64,000 nucleotides of DNA from Thermohalobaculum sp039184865 (GCA_039184865.1 JBCDAV010000016.1:35334-99333), one strand, 5' to 3'. Counted from the first letter of the stretch, positions 50,056 to 59,508 are shown. Translations and numbers: made by a program. The notes: generated from the letters alone by a model not told the origin.

Positions 50056-50934
50056 ATGCGACTTTTGATCATCGGGGCGGCTCTCGCAGCCTTGCTGGGA
50101 GGCGTTGCGCTTGCGGCAATGCCGATGCTGCTGGCGATCGCGAATTCCGCGAAACTGTCCTTCGAGGGCGGCACAGCGCCCGATATCGTCTTCGACCGAG
50201 AGACGGGGCTCAAGCTCGACGTCTACACACCTCCTGGCGAACGCGGCGATCCGAAACCGGTCGTGGTCTTCTTCTATGGCGGAAGCTGGCAATGGGGCGA
50301 CCGCGGAGACTACCCGTTCGTCGGTGTCACCTTGGCGAACGAAGGTTTCGTCACTGTGGTGCCGGACTACCGCAAATACCCCGATGTGCAGTTCCCGGGT
50401 TTCCTCGAGGACGGTGCCACCGCAGTCGCCTGGGTACAGAAGAACATCAGCAATCTGGGCGGCGATCCGGAGCGGATCTATCTGATGGGGCACTCCGCGG
50501 GAGCACACATCGCAGCACTTCTGGGCACCGACGAGCGGTATCTGGCTGAAGCCGTTGTTGCGGACGCGTTGCGGGGTGTGATCGGACTTGCCGGACCTTA
50601 TCGGTTCACGCCGACCTCAGACAAGTTTCGCGCCGTCTTCGGCAATCTCGACGATTTCGCGCCGATGAAGGCCACGACCTTCGCCGACGGATCCGAGCCT
50701 CCGATGCTTCTGCTGCACGGGCTGGATGATGGGATCGTCGAGGCCGGTCACACGAGCGATCTGAGCAAGGTAATCCGGGCGAGCGGCGGCTGTGCTGTGT
50801 TCAAGTTCTATCCGGACATGGGTCACTACGGGATCATGGGCGCCTTCAGCTGGGTGTTCCGCGAGTCAAAGCCGGTGGTCCGGGACGTGGTCGAATTTCT
50901 GCGCGCAACCGATGGGGGCGATTGCCCGAGTTGA
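50056..50934 (+). CDS. Alpha/beta hydrolase (esterase/lipase, HSL-like)
   Basis: 292 residues with an N-terminal hydrophobic segment (MRLLIIGAALAALLGGVALAAM) that is a signal anchor or signal peptide. The oxyanion-hole motif is FFYGGSWQWGDRGDY (HGG class, here YGGSW), nucleophile GHSAGAHIAAL, acid and His in LLHGLDDGIVE and MGHYGI. The pattern matches feruloyl/BD-type esterases and carboxylesterases. Start ATG 50056 follows CGGGAGC. Divergent from the FadB-like gene on the minus strand, whose start is about 200 bases away. Substrate unknown. Confidence 0.85.
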   Translation: MRLLIIGAALAALLGGVALAAMPMLLAIANSAKLSFEGGTAPDIVFDRETGLKLDVYTPPGERGDPKPVVVFFYGGSWQWGDRGDYPFVGVTLANEGFVTVVPDYRKYPDVQFPGFLEDGATAVAWVQKNISNLGGDPERIYLMGHSAGAHIAALLGTDERYLAEAVVADALRGVIGLAGPYRFTPTSDKFRAVFGNLDDFAPMKATTFADGSEPPMLLLHGLDDGIVEAGHTSDLSKVIRASGGCAVFKFYPDMGHYGIMGAFSWVFRESKPVVRDVVEFLRATDGGDCPS

Positions 50935-51132
50935 ACACTGTCGTTGCCGGGGGCGCTGGCGCGTGCCGGACTTGGTGCGGGACCGCGCGCTGACAGCGGC
51001 AAGCTCCAAACGCCGCAGCGCCTTTCGAGGCTGACGCTGCGAAATCACGCATGCATGCTTGTCGGCCGTGCGCGGTCTGCGCTAGCACCATCATCGAGCC
51101 AAAGAATGAGTGACACCGGACGGGAGACGGGA

Positions 51133-52110
51133 ATGCGCGCGCTGTTATGCAAGGAACACTGTCTGCCGGAGGATCTGGTGGTCGAAGAGATCGACGCACC
51201 GGAACCCGGCCCGGACGAGATCCGCATCGCTGTCGCGGCTGCAGGGGTGAACTTCCCGGATTTCCTGATCATTCAGGACAAGTACCAGTTCAAGCCGGAG
51301 CTGCCGTTTTCGCCGGGTGGCGAGATGGCGGGCACGATCTCGGCGATCGGGTCGAATGTGAGCGGCTTCGCAATCGGCGACCGGGTGATGGGCTCGAACA
51401 CTTGCGGCGCCTTCGCCGAGGAGGCGATCGTAAAGGCGGACAAGGCTATCAAGCTACCCGGAGATGCGGACCTGAAGATGGCAGCGGCGGTCGGGCTGGT
51501 TTACGGCACATCCTATCATGCGCTTTTTGACAGGGGCGCGTTGACGGCGCGCGACCGCGTTCTGGTTCTCGGTGCTGCCGGGGGCGTCGGGCTCGCGGCC
51601 GTCGAGCTCGCACATGCGGCTGGTGCCGAGGTAATCGCGGCAGCCTCGACCGACGAGAAACTGGCGGTCTGCAAGGACCACGGTGCGGATCACCTGATCA
51701 ACTACAGCTCGGGTGATCTGCGCAAGCAGTTGAAAGAGGTCTGCCCCGAGGGTCCGACGCTGATCTACGACCCGGTCGGCGGCGACCTGACCGAGCAGGC
51801 ATTCCGTTCGATCGCACCGCGCGGCAAGCTGCTGGTCGTCGGATTCGCGGCGGGAACGATCCCGAAGATCCCACTGAACCTTGCACTCTTGAAGCACGGC
51901 GAGTTGGTCGGCGTCTTCTGGGGGGATTACACACGGCGCGAGCCTGAGAACAACCTTCGCGATCTCCGCCATATCATGCAGTGGATCAAGGACGGGCGTC
52001 TGAAACCGGTCATCTCCGGCAGCTATCCTTTGATCGACGGTGGCAAGGCGATCCGCCACATCGCCGACCGCAAAGCCATCGGCAAGCTGGTGATCGAGCC
52101 GCATCTTTGA
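51133..52110 (+). CDS. Zinc-independent NADPH:quinone oxidoreductase (MDR superfamily)
   Basis: 325 residues. The N-terminal GroES-like domain (MRALLCKEHCLPEDLVVEEIDAPEPGPDEIRIAVAAAGVNFPDFLIIQDKYQ) has the quinone-reductase NFPD motif and no catalytic zinc Cys. The Rossmann domain has LVLGAAGGVGLAAVELAHAAGAEVIAAAST. It reduces quinones or enoyl-type acceptors with NADPH. Start ATG 51133 follows GGGAGACGGGA. It lies after the hydrolase gene by about 200 bases and 42 bases before a serine hydrolase gene on the same strand. Confidence 0.92.
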   Translation: MRALLCKEHCLPEDLVVEEIDAPEPGPDEIRIAVAAAGVNFPDFLIIQDKYQFKPELPFSPGGEMAGTISAIGSNVSGFAIGDRVMGSNTCGAFAEEAIVKADKAIKLPGDADLKMAAAVGLVYGTSYHALFDRGALTARDRVLVLGAAGGVGLAAVELAHAAGAEVIAAASTDEKLAVCKDHGADHLINYSSGDLRKQLKEVCPEGPTLIYDPVGGDLTEQAFRSIAPRGKLLVVGFAAGTIPKIPLNLALLKHGELVGVFWGDYTRREPENNLRDLRHIMQWIKDGRLKPVISGSYPLIDGGKAIRHIADRKAIGKLVIEPHL

Positions 52111-52152
52111 GGGCAGACCTGCGCCCGCACGATTCCTGTTAGGAGAGCCGAT

Positions 52153-53373
52153 ATGATCCCGACCGCGGCGCCAGAGAGCCTCGGCTTCGACCCGGAGCGC
52201 CTCGCGCGCATCAGGCCCTGGATGCAGTGCTGGGTGGATCAGGGCAAGTTCCCCGGCGCCCAGACCTTGATCGCGCGGCATGGCCAGATCGCCTATTGCG
52301 ACCATGTCGGACAGCGCGAGATCGAGACGGAAACGCCATGGGAGCGCGATACGATCGTTCGCATCTACTCGATGACGAAGCCGATCACCTCGGTCGCCTA
52401 TCTGATGCTGTTCGAGGACGGTCTTTGTCATCTCGACACGCCGGTCGACGAGTTCTTGCCGGAGTTCCGCGATGCTCAGGTTCTGATCGACGGCGCCGTT
52501 ACGTTGGATCAGGTGCGCCCGGCGAAGTCGCGAATGACCGTGCACCATCTCCTGACGCACACGTCCGGGTTCACCTACTCGTTCAATGAAGGCGTTTTGG
52601 CGCAAGCCATGCTGGACGCCAAGCTCGACTTCGGCGTCAAGAAGCACCGCCTCGACGAGACGGTGCAACGCCTCGCGGAATTGCCGCTGGCCTTCGATCC
52701 CGGCGCGCGCTGGAACTATGGCGTCTCGACCGACGTTCTCGGACGCATCGTCGAAGTGGTTTCCGGTCAATCGCTGGCAGAATTCTTTGCCGAGCGCATT
52801 CTCGGACCACTGGGCATGGAGGATACGTTCTTCGGTGTTCCAGAGACGAAACTGGACCGGTTCGCGGCCTGTTACGTCAAGACCGATGAGGATCCTCTGA
52901 AGCTGATGGATACGCCGTCGCGCACCCCCTACCACGCAGACAACACGAACCTGCATTCGGGCGGCTGCGGTCTTGCATCGACCATCGACGACTATCTGAA
53001 ATTCGCCGAAATGCTGCGTGGCAAGGGCAGGCTCAGAGACGTCAGGCTTCTTGCACCGCGCACCGTCGAACTCATGGCGACCAATGCGCTGCCCGGCGAT
53101 CTTGCATCGATGGGTCAGCCGGTGTTCTCCGAGGTTTCGTTCGACGGCGTCGGCTTCGGCCTGGGCGTCAGTGTCACCATCAATCCGGGGCTTGCGAAAA
53201 CGGCCTGCTCCATGGGCGACTTCGGATGGGGCGGGATGGCGTCCACGATGTTCTGGGTCGACCCGGTAACAGACATGGTTGTGATCTTCATGACGCAGCT
53301 TGTGCCGTCGTCCAGCTATCCGAACCGCAAGGAGCTGCGAGCGCTGGCCTACTCCTCCCTGACCGATCCGTGA
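52153..53373 (+). CDS. Serine hydrolase, class C beta-lactamase fold (EstB-like)
   Basis: 406 residues. The SxxK motif is SMTK (Ser73, Lys76) in IVRIYSMTKPITSVAYLML; the Tyr of the YxN motif is probably in WNYGVSTDVLGRIVE; the C-terminal KTG-like motif is replaced by GDFGWGGMASTMFWVDP, as in the EstB-like esterases with HxG or WGG rather than KTG. No signal peptide, so it is probably a cytoplasmic esterase or amidase, not a beta-lactamase. Start ATG 52153 follows GGAGAGCCGAT. Confidence 0.9.
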   Translation: MIPTAAPESLGFDPERLARIRPWMQCWVDQGKFPGAQTLIARHGQIAYCDHVGQREIETETPWERDTIVRIYSMTKPITSVAYLMLFEDGLCHLDTPVDEFLPEFRDAQVLIDGAVTLDQVRPAKSRMTVHHLLTHTSGFTYSFNEGVLAQAMLDAKLDFGVKKHRLDETVQRLAELPLAFDPGARWNYGVSTDVLGRIVEVVSGQSLAEFFAERILGPLGMEDTFFGVPETKLDRFAACYVKTDEDPLKLMDTPSRTPYHADNTNLHSGGCGLASTIDDYLKFAEMLRGKGRLRDVRLLAPRTVELMATNALPGDLASMGQPVFSEVSFDGVGFGLGVSVTINPGLAKTACSMGDFGWGGMASTMFWVDPVTDMVVIFMTQLVPSSSYPNRKELRALAYSSLTDP

Positions 53374-53379
53374 CCCGAT

Positions 53380-54312
53380 TTGCCGGCACTTGAGTGGATC
53401 GGCGCACGCGCGCGGTGGTTCCTGGCCCTGGGTGTCATCGCAGCGCTGATCATCCCGGGACCGGGTGCGCTCCTCGCTGGGACAGTGCCATTCTGGGTCG
53501 CGTTGCTGTACGGTCTGGCAATGACCCGCATCGATCTGGGCGCGGTCGCCCGGCGGGCGGTCAGCCCGCGCAGGCTCACACGGAATGTCGGACTGCTCGT
53601 GCTCCTGATGGCAGTGACGCCTGCCCTCGCGCTGACCCTGGCGTCGAGCCTCGACGCCCCACAGAAACTGATCGAAGCTCTGGTCTATACGACGGCGGCA
53701 CCGCCGCTGGGATCGGCGGCGGCCTTTTGCCTGATGCTGGGTCTCGATGCGGCCTTCGCTTTGGAATTGACAGTCCTCGGCTCGCTTATAGCACCCGTCT
53801 CAATGCCGATCGTCACCCGCGCCCTTCTCGGCGAGGCCCTGCCCGTCGATGGGCTCGAAATGCTGACGCGGCTCGGGGTATTGATCGGTCTCGCAACGCT
53901 CGGCGCAATCATTGTGCGTCGCCTTCTGGGGGCGGCCCGAATTGACAGGCATGCCCTCAGGTTTGACGGGGCGGCCTCGCTGATCCTCGTGCTCTTTCTG
54001 TTCCCGCTGTTCCACGGGATGCCCGAACTGATCGCTGCCATGCCGATCTTCGCCCTGACGTGCCTCGGCGCGGCCTTCGCCGCCAATCTCGGCGTTCAGA
54101 TCGCAGGTTTTCCTATTTTACGCCGCTTGGCGGGACGTGAGACGGGCGGCGCCGTCACGCTGGCCTGGGGCAATCGCAACGCGGCCCTCACACTGGCCTT
54201 CCTGCCCGATGCACCGCTGGTCACGCTCTACATCGCGCTCTACCAGTTCCCGATGTACATGACGCCGCTCGTTATGCGCCCGGTGATCGGTGCAGAAGCT
54301 CCGAAGAACTGA
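53380..54312 (+). CDS. BASS/SBF-like transporter
   Basis: 310 residues with about ten hydrophobic segments. The overall pattern (IIPGPGALLAGTVPFWVALLYGLAMTRIDLG, TTAAPPLGSAAAFCLMLGLDAAFALELTV, AITLAWGNRNAALTLAFLPDAP-like C-terminal motif) resembles the bile acid:sodium symporter (BASS/SBF) fold. The start appears to be TTG 53380, seven bases after the previous stop; no better start is visible. The substrate is unknown. It is probably co-transcribed with the serine hydrolase upstream. Confidence 0.72.
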   Translation: MPALEWIGARARWFLALGVIAALIIPGPGALLAGTVPFWVALLYGLAMTRIDLGAVARRAVSPRRLTRNVGLLVLLMAVTPALALTLASSLDAPQKLIEALVYTTAAPPLGSAAAFCLMLGLDAAFALELTVLGSLIAPVSMPIVTRALLGEALPVDGLEMLTRLGVLIGLATLGAIIVRRLLGAARIDRHALRFDGAASLILVLFLFPLFHGMPELIAAMPIFALTCLGAAFAANLGVQIAGFPILRRLAGRETGGAVTLAWGNRNAALTLAFLPDAPLVTLYIALYQFPMYMTPLVMRPVIGAEAPKN

Positions 54313-54436
54313 GCAGCAGCAAGCTGAACGTCCGAAGTACGCGCCAGCACCTGGCCGAGGCCCGGACGGGCCGCGGACAGGACATGTCGTCTTCATCGGT
54401 GCAGCCGATGAAGCCCGTTTGACAGGAGGCTCCGGT

Positions 54437-55207
54437 TCAGATCAGGCCCTGGCTGCGGAAGCTCGTGTCGTATTCCTTGCCCACGATCACGTGATCATGG
54501 ACGACAATCCCCACGGCCTTCGCCGCCTGCTCGATCTGCCGCGTCATCTCGATGTCGGCGCGGCTGGGTGTCGGATCTCCCGAGGGATGATTGTGCACGA
54601 GAATGATCGCCGACGCGTTCAGTTCAAGACAACGTTTCACCACTTCGCGGGGATAGACGGGCACGTGGTCGACCGTCCCGCGGGCCTGTTCTTCGTCGGC
54701 GATCAGCACGTTCTTCCGGTCAAGGAACAGAATCCGGAACTGTTCGGTATCCTGATGCGCCATTGCGGTCTTGCAGTAGTCCATCAGCGTAGACCAGCTT
54801 GAGAGCGCGTTCTTGTGCATCACCTTCGCGCGGGCAAGGCGGTGTGCTGCGGCCTCGACGATCTTGAGTTCACAGACGATTGCGGGACCGATCCCCGGCA
54901 CGGTGACGAGCCGGGACAGCGGGGCCGAGATCACGCCGTTGAAGTCTCTGAACTCTTCGAGCAGACGCTTGGCCATCGGTTTGACATCGCGCTGCGGCAC
55001 CGCCCTGAATAGTACGAGCTCCAGCATCTCGTAGTCTGCGAGGCTCTGCTGTCCGGCTGTCAGGAAGCGTTCTCTCAGCCGCGCCCGGTGACCCGCCGTG
55101 TGCTTGCGGGCGGGCTTTGGCTTTCGCGCACCGAGAAGACCATCCAGGCTCGCATCTTCGTCGAAACCGAAACTGAAGTGTTGTTGTTTGTTCACGAACC
55201 TGCCCAT
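54437..55207 (-). CDS. radC: RadC family protein (JAMM metalloprotease fold)
   Basis: 256 residues. The N-terminal helical-hairpin part has GIGPAIVCELK and the C-terminal JAB/MPN+ domain has VHNHPSGDPTPSRAD with zinc ligands His205, His207 and Asp218. RadC was once linked to DNA repair, but that role is no longer supported; related proteins are common on mobile elements as anti-restriction factors, while this is the chromosomal form. The gene is divergent from the aldolase gene downstream (242 bases between starts) and convergent with the BASS-like gene. Confidence 0.94.
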   Translation of the reverse strand: MGRFVNKQQHFSFGFDEDASLDGLLGARKPKPARKHTAGHRARLRERFLTAGQQSLADYEMLELVLFRAVPQRDVKPMAKRLLEEFRDFNGVISAPLSRLVTVPGIGPAIVCELKIVEAAAHRLARAKVMHKNALSSWSTLMDYCKTAMAHQDTEQFRILFLDRKNVLIADEEQARGTVDHVPVYPREVVKRCLELNASAIILVHNHPSGDPTPSRADIEMTRQIEQAAKAVGIVVHDHVIVGKEYDTSFRSQGLI

Positions 55208-55449
55208 TCTCGCGTGCCGGTCGCTTCGTGGCCGGATACTCCCGGGGCTCCACTTAGACCTTCTATGGTTACCAGCAGGTTAGAGAAGATCTGGTGCCTG
55301 TCTCCTCACAGTTTCGGATGATACGAAAGCCGCACTGAAGCCGGATCGGCACCGTCCGATTGCCACAGGCCGTCGTCTCGTCTTGACCCCTTGCCTGCGG
55401 CTCGGGTAACCCCGCCGGAAATCATAGATCCGTTTGAGGGAGACCGCCC

Positions 55450-56379
55450 ATGAAGGCGACGCGCGCAGTGCAGAAGATCCTCGCGAACTACGAGGGCGAT
55501 ACCCCCGGCGTGAAGGGAAACCTCTGCCGGATGCTGATGAACGGCAAGCTTGGCGGCACCGGAAAGATGATCATTCTTCCTGTCGATCAAGGTTTCGAGC
55601 ACGGTCCGGCTCGGTCCTTTGCTCCCAACCCGGACGCCTACGATCCGCATTACCACTACCAGCTTGCGATAGATGCCGGTCTGAACGCCTATGCCGCGCC
55701 TCTCGGTCCGCTCGAAGCCGGCGCCGACACGTTCGCGGGCCAGATCCCGACGATCCTCAAGGTCAATTCGGCGAACTCGCTGATGTCTTCGACAGCAGGC
55801 AAGAACCAGGCGATCACGGCCAGCGTCGATGATGCGCTGCGGCTTGGATGCTCTGCCATCGGGTTTACGGTCTATCCCGGCTCGGATGCAGCATTGGATA
55901 TGTTCGAGGAGATTGCCGAGATGCGCCGCGAGGCCGCCGCCTGCGGCATTGCGACCGTGATCTGGTCTTATCCGCGCGGAGAGGCCATAAGCAAAGACGG
56001 CGAGACGGCCATCGACATCGCCGCCTATGCCGCCCACATCGCAGCATTGCTCGGCGCTCACATCATCAAGGTCAAGCTGTCGACCGATCATCTCGAACTG
56101 AAAGAAGCCAAGAAGGTCTACCAGGAAGAAAAGATCGATATCTCGACGCAGGCTGCCCGCGTCGCCGACTGCGTGAAGTCGGCATTTAACGGCCGGCGCG
56201 TGATCGTCTTCTCCGGCGGAGCGAAGAAAGGCGAGAATTCGGTCTATGACGATGCGCGCGCGATCCGCGACGGCGGCGGGAACGGCTCGATCATTGGACG
56301 GAACACCTTCCAGCGTCCCCGCGACGAAGCGATCGCGATGCTCAACCAGTTGATCGATATCTACCGGGGCAAGGCCTGA
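55450..56379 (+). CDS. Class I fructose-bisphosphate aldolase (FbaB/DhnA type)
   Basis: 309 residues. The DhnA-type signature is present: ILPVDQGFEHGPARSFAPNPDAYDPHYHYQ, IWSYPRGEAISKDGETAIDIAAYAAHIAALLGAHIIKVKLSTD with the Schiff-base Lys in IKVKLST, and VIVFSGGAKK with the phosphate-binding Gly/Lys. It cleaves fructose 1,6-bisphosphate to dihydroxyacetone phosphate and glyceraldehyde 3-phosphate without a metal ion. Start ATG 55450 follows AGGGAGACCGCCC. Central carbon metabolism; not linked to its neighbours. Confidence 0.93.
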   Translation: MKATRAVQKILANYEGDTPGVKGNLCRMLMNGKLGGTGKMIILPVDQGFEHGPARSFAPNPDAYDPHYHYQLAIDAGLNAYAAPLGPLEAGADTFAGQIPTILKVNSANSLMSSTAGKNQAITASVDDALRLGCSAIGFTVYPGSDAALDMFEEIAEMRREAAACGIATVIWSYPRGEAISKDGETAIDIAAYAAHIAALLGAHIIKVKLSTDHLELKEAKKVYQEEKIDISTQAARVADCVKSAFNGRRVIVFSGGAKKGENSVYDDARAIRDGGGNGSIIGRNTFQRPRDEAIAMLNQLIDIYRGKA

Positions 56380-56406
56380 TCGACCTTTGAGGGCGGCAAC
56401 CGTCGC

Positions 56407-56826
56407 CTACTGCGCTTGCGCGAGCAGGCGCACCGTCGCTGGGTCCGGACTATCGTAGAACAAGTCGAGCGCGCGCCCGAAAGTCTCGGGCGCGTTTCTC
56501 GTTCGATCGAACAGCGTCATCGACGAGCGGAACTTCATCTCATCCGGGCTGCCAAAGATCTGGTGCGCCGTCCTCGGATATCCGGTCATCGCTGCTTCCG
56601 TGCACTCCAGCAAGCGCGGCCCCAGAACCGGATGGGCGAGATAATCCTGCGCTTCGCAGAGATCATTGATCCCATAGAACAAAGCCCGTTCGCTCCGACC
56701 GAGCGCCCGCAGTTGCGGGAAAACGAACCACATCCAATGCGTGCGCTTGTGCCCGGCGCGAAGTTCAGCGAGTGCAGCCTCGAGCACCGGTTCCTGCGCC
56801 GTCACGAAACGTTCGAGATCCTGCAT
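56407..56826 (-). CDS. DUF1810 family protein
   Basis: 139 residues, the usual length for the family. Characteristic MQDLERFVTAQEPVLEAALAELRAGHKRTHWMWFVFPQLRALGRSERALFYGI, then LAHPVLGPRLLECTEA and FRSSMTLFDR. Start ATG 56826 follows GGGGTACGAAG. Soluble; the fold is known but the function is not. Convergent with the aldolase and divergent from the SMR-like gene. Confidence 0.92.
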   Translation of the reverse strand: MQDLERFVTAQEPVLEAALAELRAGHKRTHWMWFVFPQLRALGRSERALFYGINDLCEAQDYLAHPVLGPRLLECTEAAMTGYPRTAHQIFGSPDEMKFRSSMTLFDRTRNAPETFGRALDLFYDSPDPATVRLLAQAQ

Positions 56827-56930
56827 CTTCGTACCCCAGCCCGCGCGGTGGACGCTGGAATGTAGCACACGTTACAGACATGCGGCGTCGCTTCCCGGCA
56901 ACCTTCCGTAATTTAGGAAGGGAATTCGCC

Positions 56931-57293
56931 ATGACAGATGTTGTTTCTGCCGGACTGCCCGAAGGTGCCGCTCCGTCGGCCCTGAACCTGACCCTCTTCG
57001 TCCTGGGATCCGCCGCACTCTACACCGCCGCCATGATCGCCATGAAACACTGGGGCACCGCCTCTCCCGTAATTGTTCTGCTCGTGATCGTCGCGGCGGT
57101 GTCAGGCGGGGTCATTCTGGAGATCAATGCTCTGCGCACCGAACGCCTTGCCATGGTCTACGTGCTGATCCTCGGCGCCGAGTGCATTCTGATCGCGCTG
57201 GCATCGGCGCTCTGGTTCGGAGAAAGTTTCACCGTGCGCGAGATGGTTGGGGGCGCCATGATCGTTGTCGGAACCGCAATCGCCTGGATCTGA
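56931..57293 (+). CDS. Small four-helix membrane protein, SMR/EmrE-like
   Basis: 120 residues with four hydrophobic segments. The C-terminal two (LAMVYVLILGAECILIALASALWFGESFTVREMVGGAMIVVGTAIAWI) resemble the second half of small multidrug resistance proteins (VAYVLxLGxExxLIxxxxxxxFGExLTxxEixGxxLIixGv). The acidic residue usually found in the first SMR helix (Glu14 of EmrE) is not obvious in the first segment. It may be a partner subunit or a transporter with altered function. Start ATG 56931 follows AGGAAGGGAATTCGCC. Confidence 0.8.
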   Translation: MTDVVSAGLPEGAAPSALNLTLFVLGSAALYTAAMIAMKHWGTASPVIVLLVIVAAVSGGVILEINALRTERLAMVYVLILGAECILIALASALWFGESFTVREMVGGAMIVVGTAIAWI

Positions 57294-57298
57294 GCAGG

Positions 57299-57323
57299 CG
57301 GCCGCCGCGCCGAACGGCGGCCG
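57299..57323. terminator. 9-bp hairpin between convergent SMR-like and rtcB genes
   Basis: CGGCCGCCG (57299-57307), seven-base loop, CGGCGGCCG (57315-57323). It lies six bases after the SMR-like stop and just before the end of rtcB. No T tract. Confidence 0.6.
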
Positions 57324-57329
57324 TCACGG

Positions 57330-58742
57330 TTAAGGCTGACGGTCTTCTCTTTCCCGACGGCGCGCGCGTTTTGCCTCGATCCGACGGCGGTGAAAATCCG
57401 ACTGCCAGTCACCCGCCATGATGCACCCATACGGGTCCACATAATCGACAATCTCAGCCAGATCGAAAGCGCGGATCTGTCGGACCACCTCATCGGCCCG
57501 CTTGTAGGCGGACGGCAGTTCACCGGTGTCCGGCTTGCCCGCCCAGAAGCGGATATCCAGCCCCTCTGTCTCGCGCCTGACCCGGTCTTCCACCGGCACG
57601 CCGTGATGGCGGCGCGCGTCTTCCGATCGAGAGAAGTTGCGCCCAGCCCCGTGCGGACAGAAGCCAAGGGCTTCGTGCCGGTCTGAACCCTTCGCGATCA
57701 GGATCGGCTCGGCCATGTTCAGTGGGATCAGGACCAGACCGTTCGAATCCGGCGCGAACCCGTCCCAGGCCGGCGTCGCACCTTTGCCATGCAGGAACGT
57801 GTCACCGCGCTGGAAAACGAAGTTGTGCTCGTTCCAGAACCGATCCTCGGCAGTTGCCCCGATGCCCGCGAGCACGAGGTCATGAATCGCGAAGTGGTTC
57901 GCCTTGGTCCAGGCGCGAATGATCTGCAAGGCATCCCAGTAGGTTTCGCCTTCGGGGGTGTCGAACGGGATCCATGCGTTCTGCTTGCGCGTCTCCGGCG
58001 ACAGCGTCTGGCGAAACCCGTCGGCGATGGACATCCCGCGCTTGTAAAGCATCGCTCCGGGCTTGCGCGACCCGTGATGCGTGACCAGCGCAATCTGATC
58101 CGTTGACCGCAGGCGCCCGACGAAGAGGAAGTGGTTGCCGTCCCCCTGGGTCGCGAAATGCGCCTCGGCGGCGTCCGTGATCTGCGCGAGGATCGGGTTG
58201 CGTTCGAACGCGGCTCCGATCTCGTTTGGCAGTGCGACACGCGCGTTCGTCGCGCGCCCGCCGCCTCCGAAATGCGTGACGTTCGCGGCCGTCTCGAGCA
58301 CATGCTTCGGCTTGACGTCGCCGATCACGGTGATCGCCACCGAGCAACAGATATCCGCCGAGTGCATTCCCGGATGGATCGCCCCCTCGGCCGCCGCCAC
58401 GCCGCCGACCGGGATCGTGCCGAGGCCGCCCGCTGGACAGGCATCCGGCATCACGGCCCCGCCCGTCAGGGTCGGGGTGCGCATCAACTCGGTCATCGTT
58501 TCGAGCACGTGGCCAAGGTTGCGCTGCTCATCCGGCGTCTCCGCCTCGATCATCTGAGCAAACGCAGCCGCATTGGCCGGGCGCAGCGGGACAACCGGCG
58601 GAGGCTTCATGCCATCGACGAGAGCCTTGACCTCTCGCAGTTCCTTGCCGTCAGAAGCCGCAGCGTTCGCAGCCTTGATCGCCGCGCCGAACCAATCGCC
58701 CGGCACATGACCCCATTCGATCAGGTCCTTCCCTGTAATCAT
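57330..58742 (-). CDS. rtcB: RtcB-family RNA ligase homologue
   Basis: 470 residues. RtcB joins 3'-phosphate or cyclic-phosphate RNA ends to 5'-OH ends with GTP and Mn. Motifs: HSADICCSV (metal-binding Asp130 and Cys133 by alignment to the usual GxDIxCG), GDGNHFLFVG (metal His in NHF), ALVTHHGSRKPG, and CPHGAGRNFSR with the His that is guanylylated. The GxDIxCG motif is changed to SADICCS, and N-terminal regions diverge from E. coli RtcB, so it belongs to a divergent branch. Start ATG 58742 follows AAAGGATAGAG; the frame is open upstream. No RtcA or archease gene is present. Confidence 0.9.
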   Translation of the reverse strand: MITGKDLIEWGHVPGDWFGAAIKAANAAASDGKELREVKALVDGMKPPPVVPLRPANAAAFAQMIEAETPDEQRNLGHVLETMTELMRTPTLTGGAVMPDACPAGGLGTIPVGGVAAAEGAIHPGMHSADICCSVAITVIGDVKPKHVLETAANVTHFGGGGRATNARVALPNEIGAAFERNPILAQITDAAEAHFATQGDGNHFLFVGRLRSTDQIALVTHHGSRKPGAMLYKRGMSIADGFRQTLSPETRKQNAWIPFDTPEGETYWDALQIIRAWTKANHFAIHDLVLAGIGATAEDRFWNEHNFVFQRGDTFLHGKGATPAWDGFAPDSNGLVLIPLNMAEPILIAKGSDRHEALGFCPHGAGRNFSRSEDARRHHGVPVEDRVRRETEGLDIRFWAGKPDTGELPSAYKRADEVVRQIRAFDLAEIVDYVDPYGCIMAGDWQSDFHRRRIEAKRARRREREDRQP

Positions 58743-59070
58743 CTCTATCCTTTCCCGCGCACCGAACAACAGCACCGAACCGCCGCACCCGGCGCGCCGC
58801 TGTCTCCGGTGTTTTCGGGAGGTGACGTCTTAGGACGTGACCTGCGAACGCGCGGACAGCGACACGGCAACCAGATTGGTTAACCGTCCGCCAAAAGATA
58901 TACTGTCCATCGTCCACATGCGGCGCTGCATACCGATCAAACCGAGCGTCGTCGAGCGGCGTGCTTCGATCCGGCTGGCGCTGTGGCACTTGCGCCACGC
59001 ACTTGGCGTGCAACCATGAGCGGTCAACAAATGTGTTTGCGCTGAGCGCTGAGCTTGCCATCACTCGGGC
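58743..59070. other. Divergent intergenic region
   Basis: 328 bases between divergent rtcB and the cupin gene. It contains an open 60-codon frame (58837-59019) and a shorter antisense one, neither with a ribosome binding site. I see no regulatory element with confidence. Confidence 0.4.
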
Positions 59071-59505
59071 ATGCCGAGCGCAAAGCAAATCATCGACACT
59101 CTCGGCCTGCAACCTCACCCGGAGGGTGGATGGTACGCGGAAACCTGGCGCGCAGATGCCTCCGATGCAGAGCGCGCTTCGGGAACAGCCATCTACTACT
59201 TGCTTGAAGCGGGAGACGTCAGCCACTGGCACCGCGTCGATGCGGCCGAGATCTGGCACTGGTATGCCGGTGGTCCGCTTTCGCTGACGCTGTCTCCGAA
59301 CGGTCACGACGCCGAGGCCATGGTGCTCGGGCCCGAGCTGAACGCCGGCCAGCGGCCTCAGCGGATCGTGCCCGCCGGCTGGTGGCAAACGGCGACGTCG
59401 CTTGGGGCATGGACGCTGGTCGGTTGCACTGTGTCACCAGGCTTTGAGTTCTCGGGCTTCGAGATGGCGCCGCCGGATTGGCGCCCGACGCCGCGCGCGA
59501 ATTGA
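59071..59505 (+). CDS. DUF985 cupin-domain protein
   Basis: 144 residues. The signature is LGLQPHPEGGWYAETWRADAS, then AIYYLLEAGDVSHWHRVDAAEIWHWYAGGPLSLTLS and GWWQTATSLGAWTLVGCTVSPGFEFSGFEMAPPDW. It is the DUF985 (YML079-like) cupin. The two His of HWHRVDAAEIWHW are placed as in metal-binding cupins. Function unknown; could bind a small sugar or metabolite. Convergent with the small peptide gene, three bases after its end. Confidence 0.88.
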   Translation: MPSAKQIIDTLGLQPHPEGGWYAETWRADASDAERASGTAIYYLLEAGDVSHWHRVDAAEIWHWYAGGPLSLTLSPNGHDAEAMVLGPELNAGQRPQRIVPAGWWQTATSLGAWTLVGCTVSPGFEFSGFEMAPPDWRPTPRAN

Positions 59506-59508
59506 TCC

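Noticed and set aside
54437..55207. RadC as a sign of a mobile or defence island.
   Set aside because: The neighbours are ordinary chromosomal genes with no integrase or restriction gene; chromosomal radC is common.
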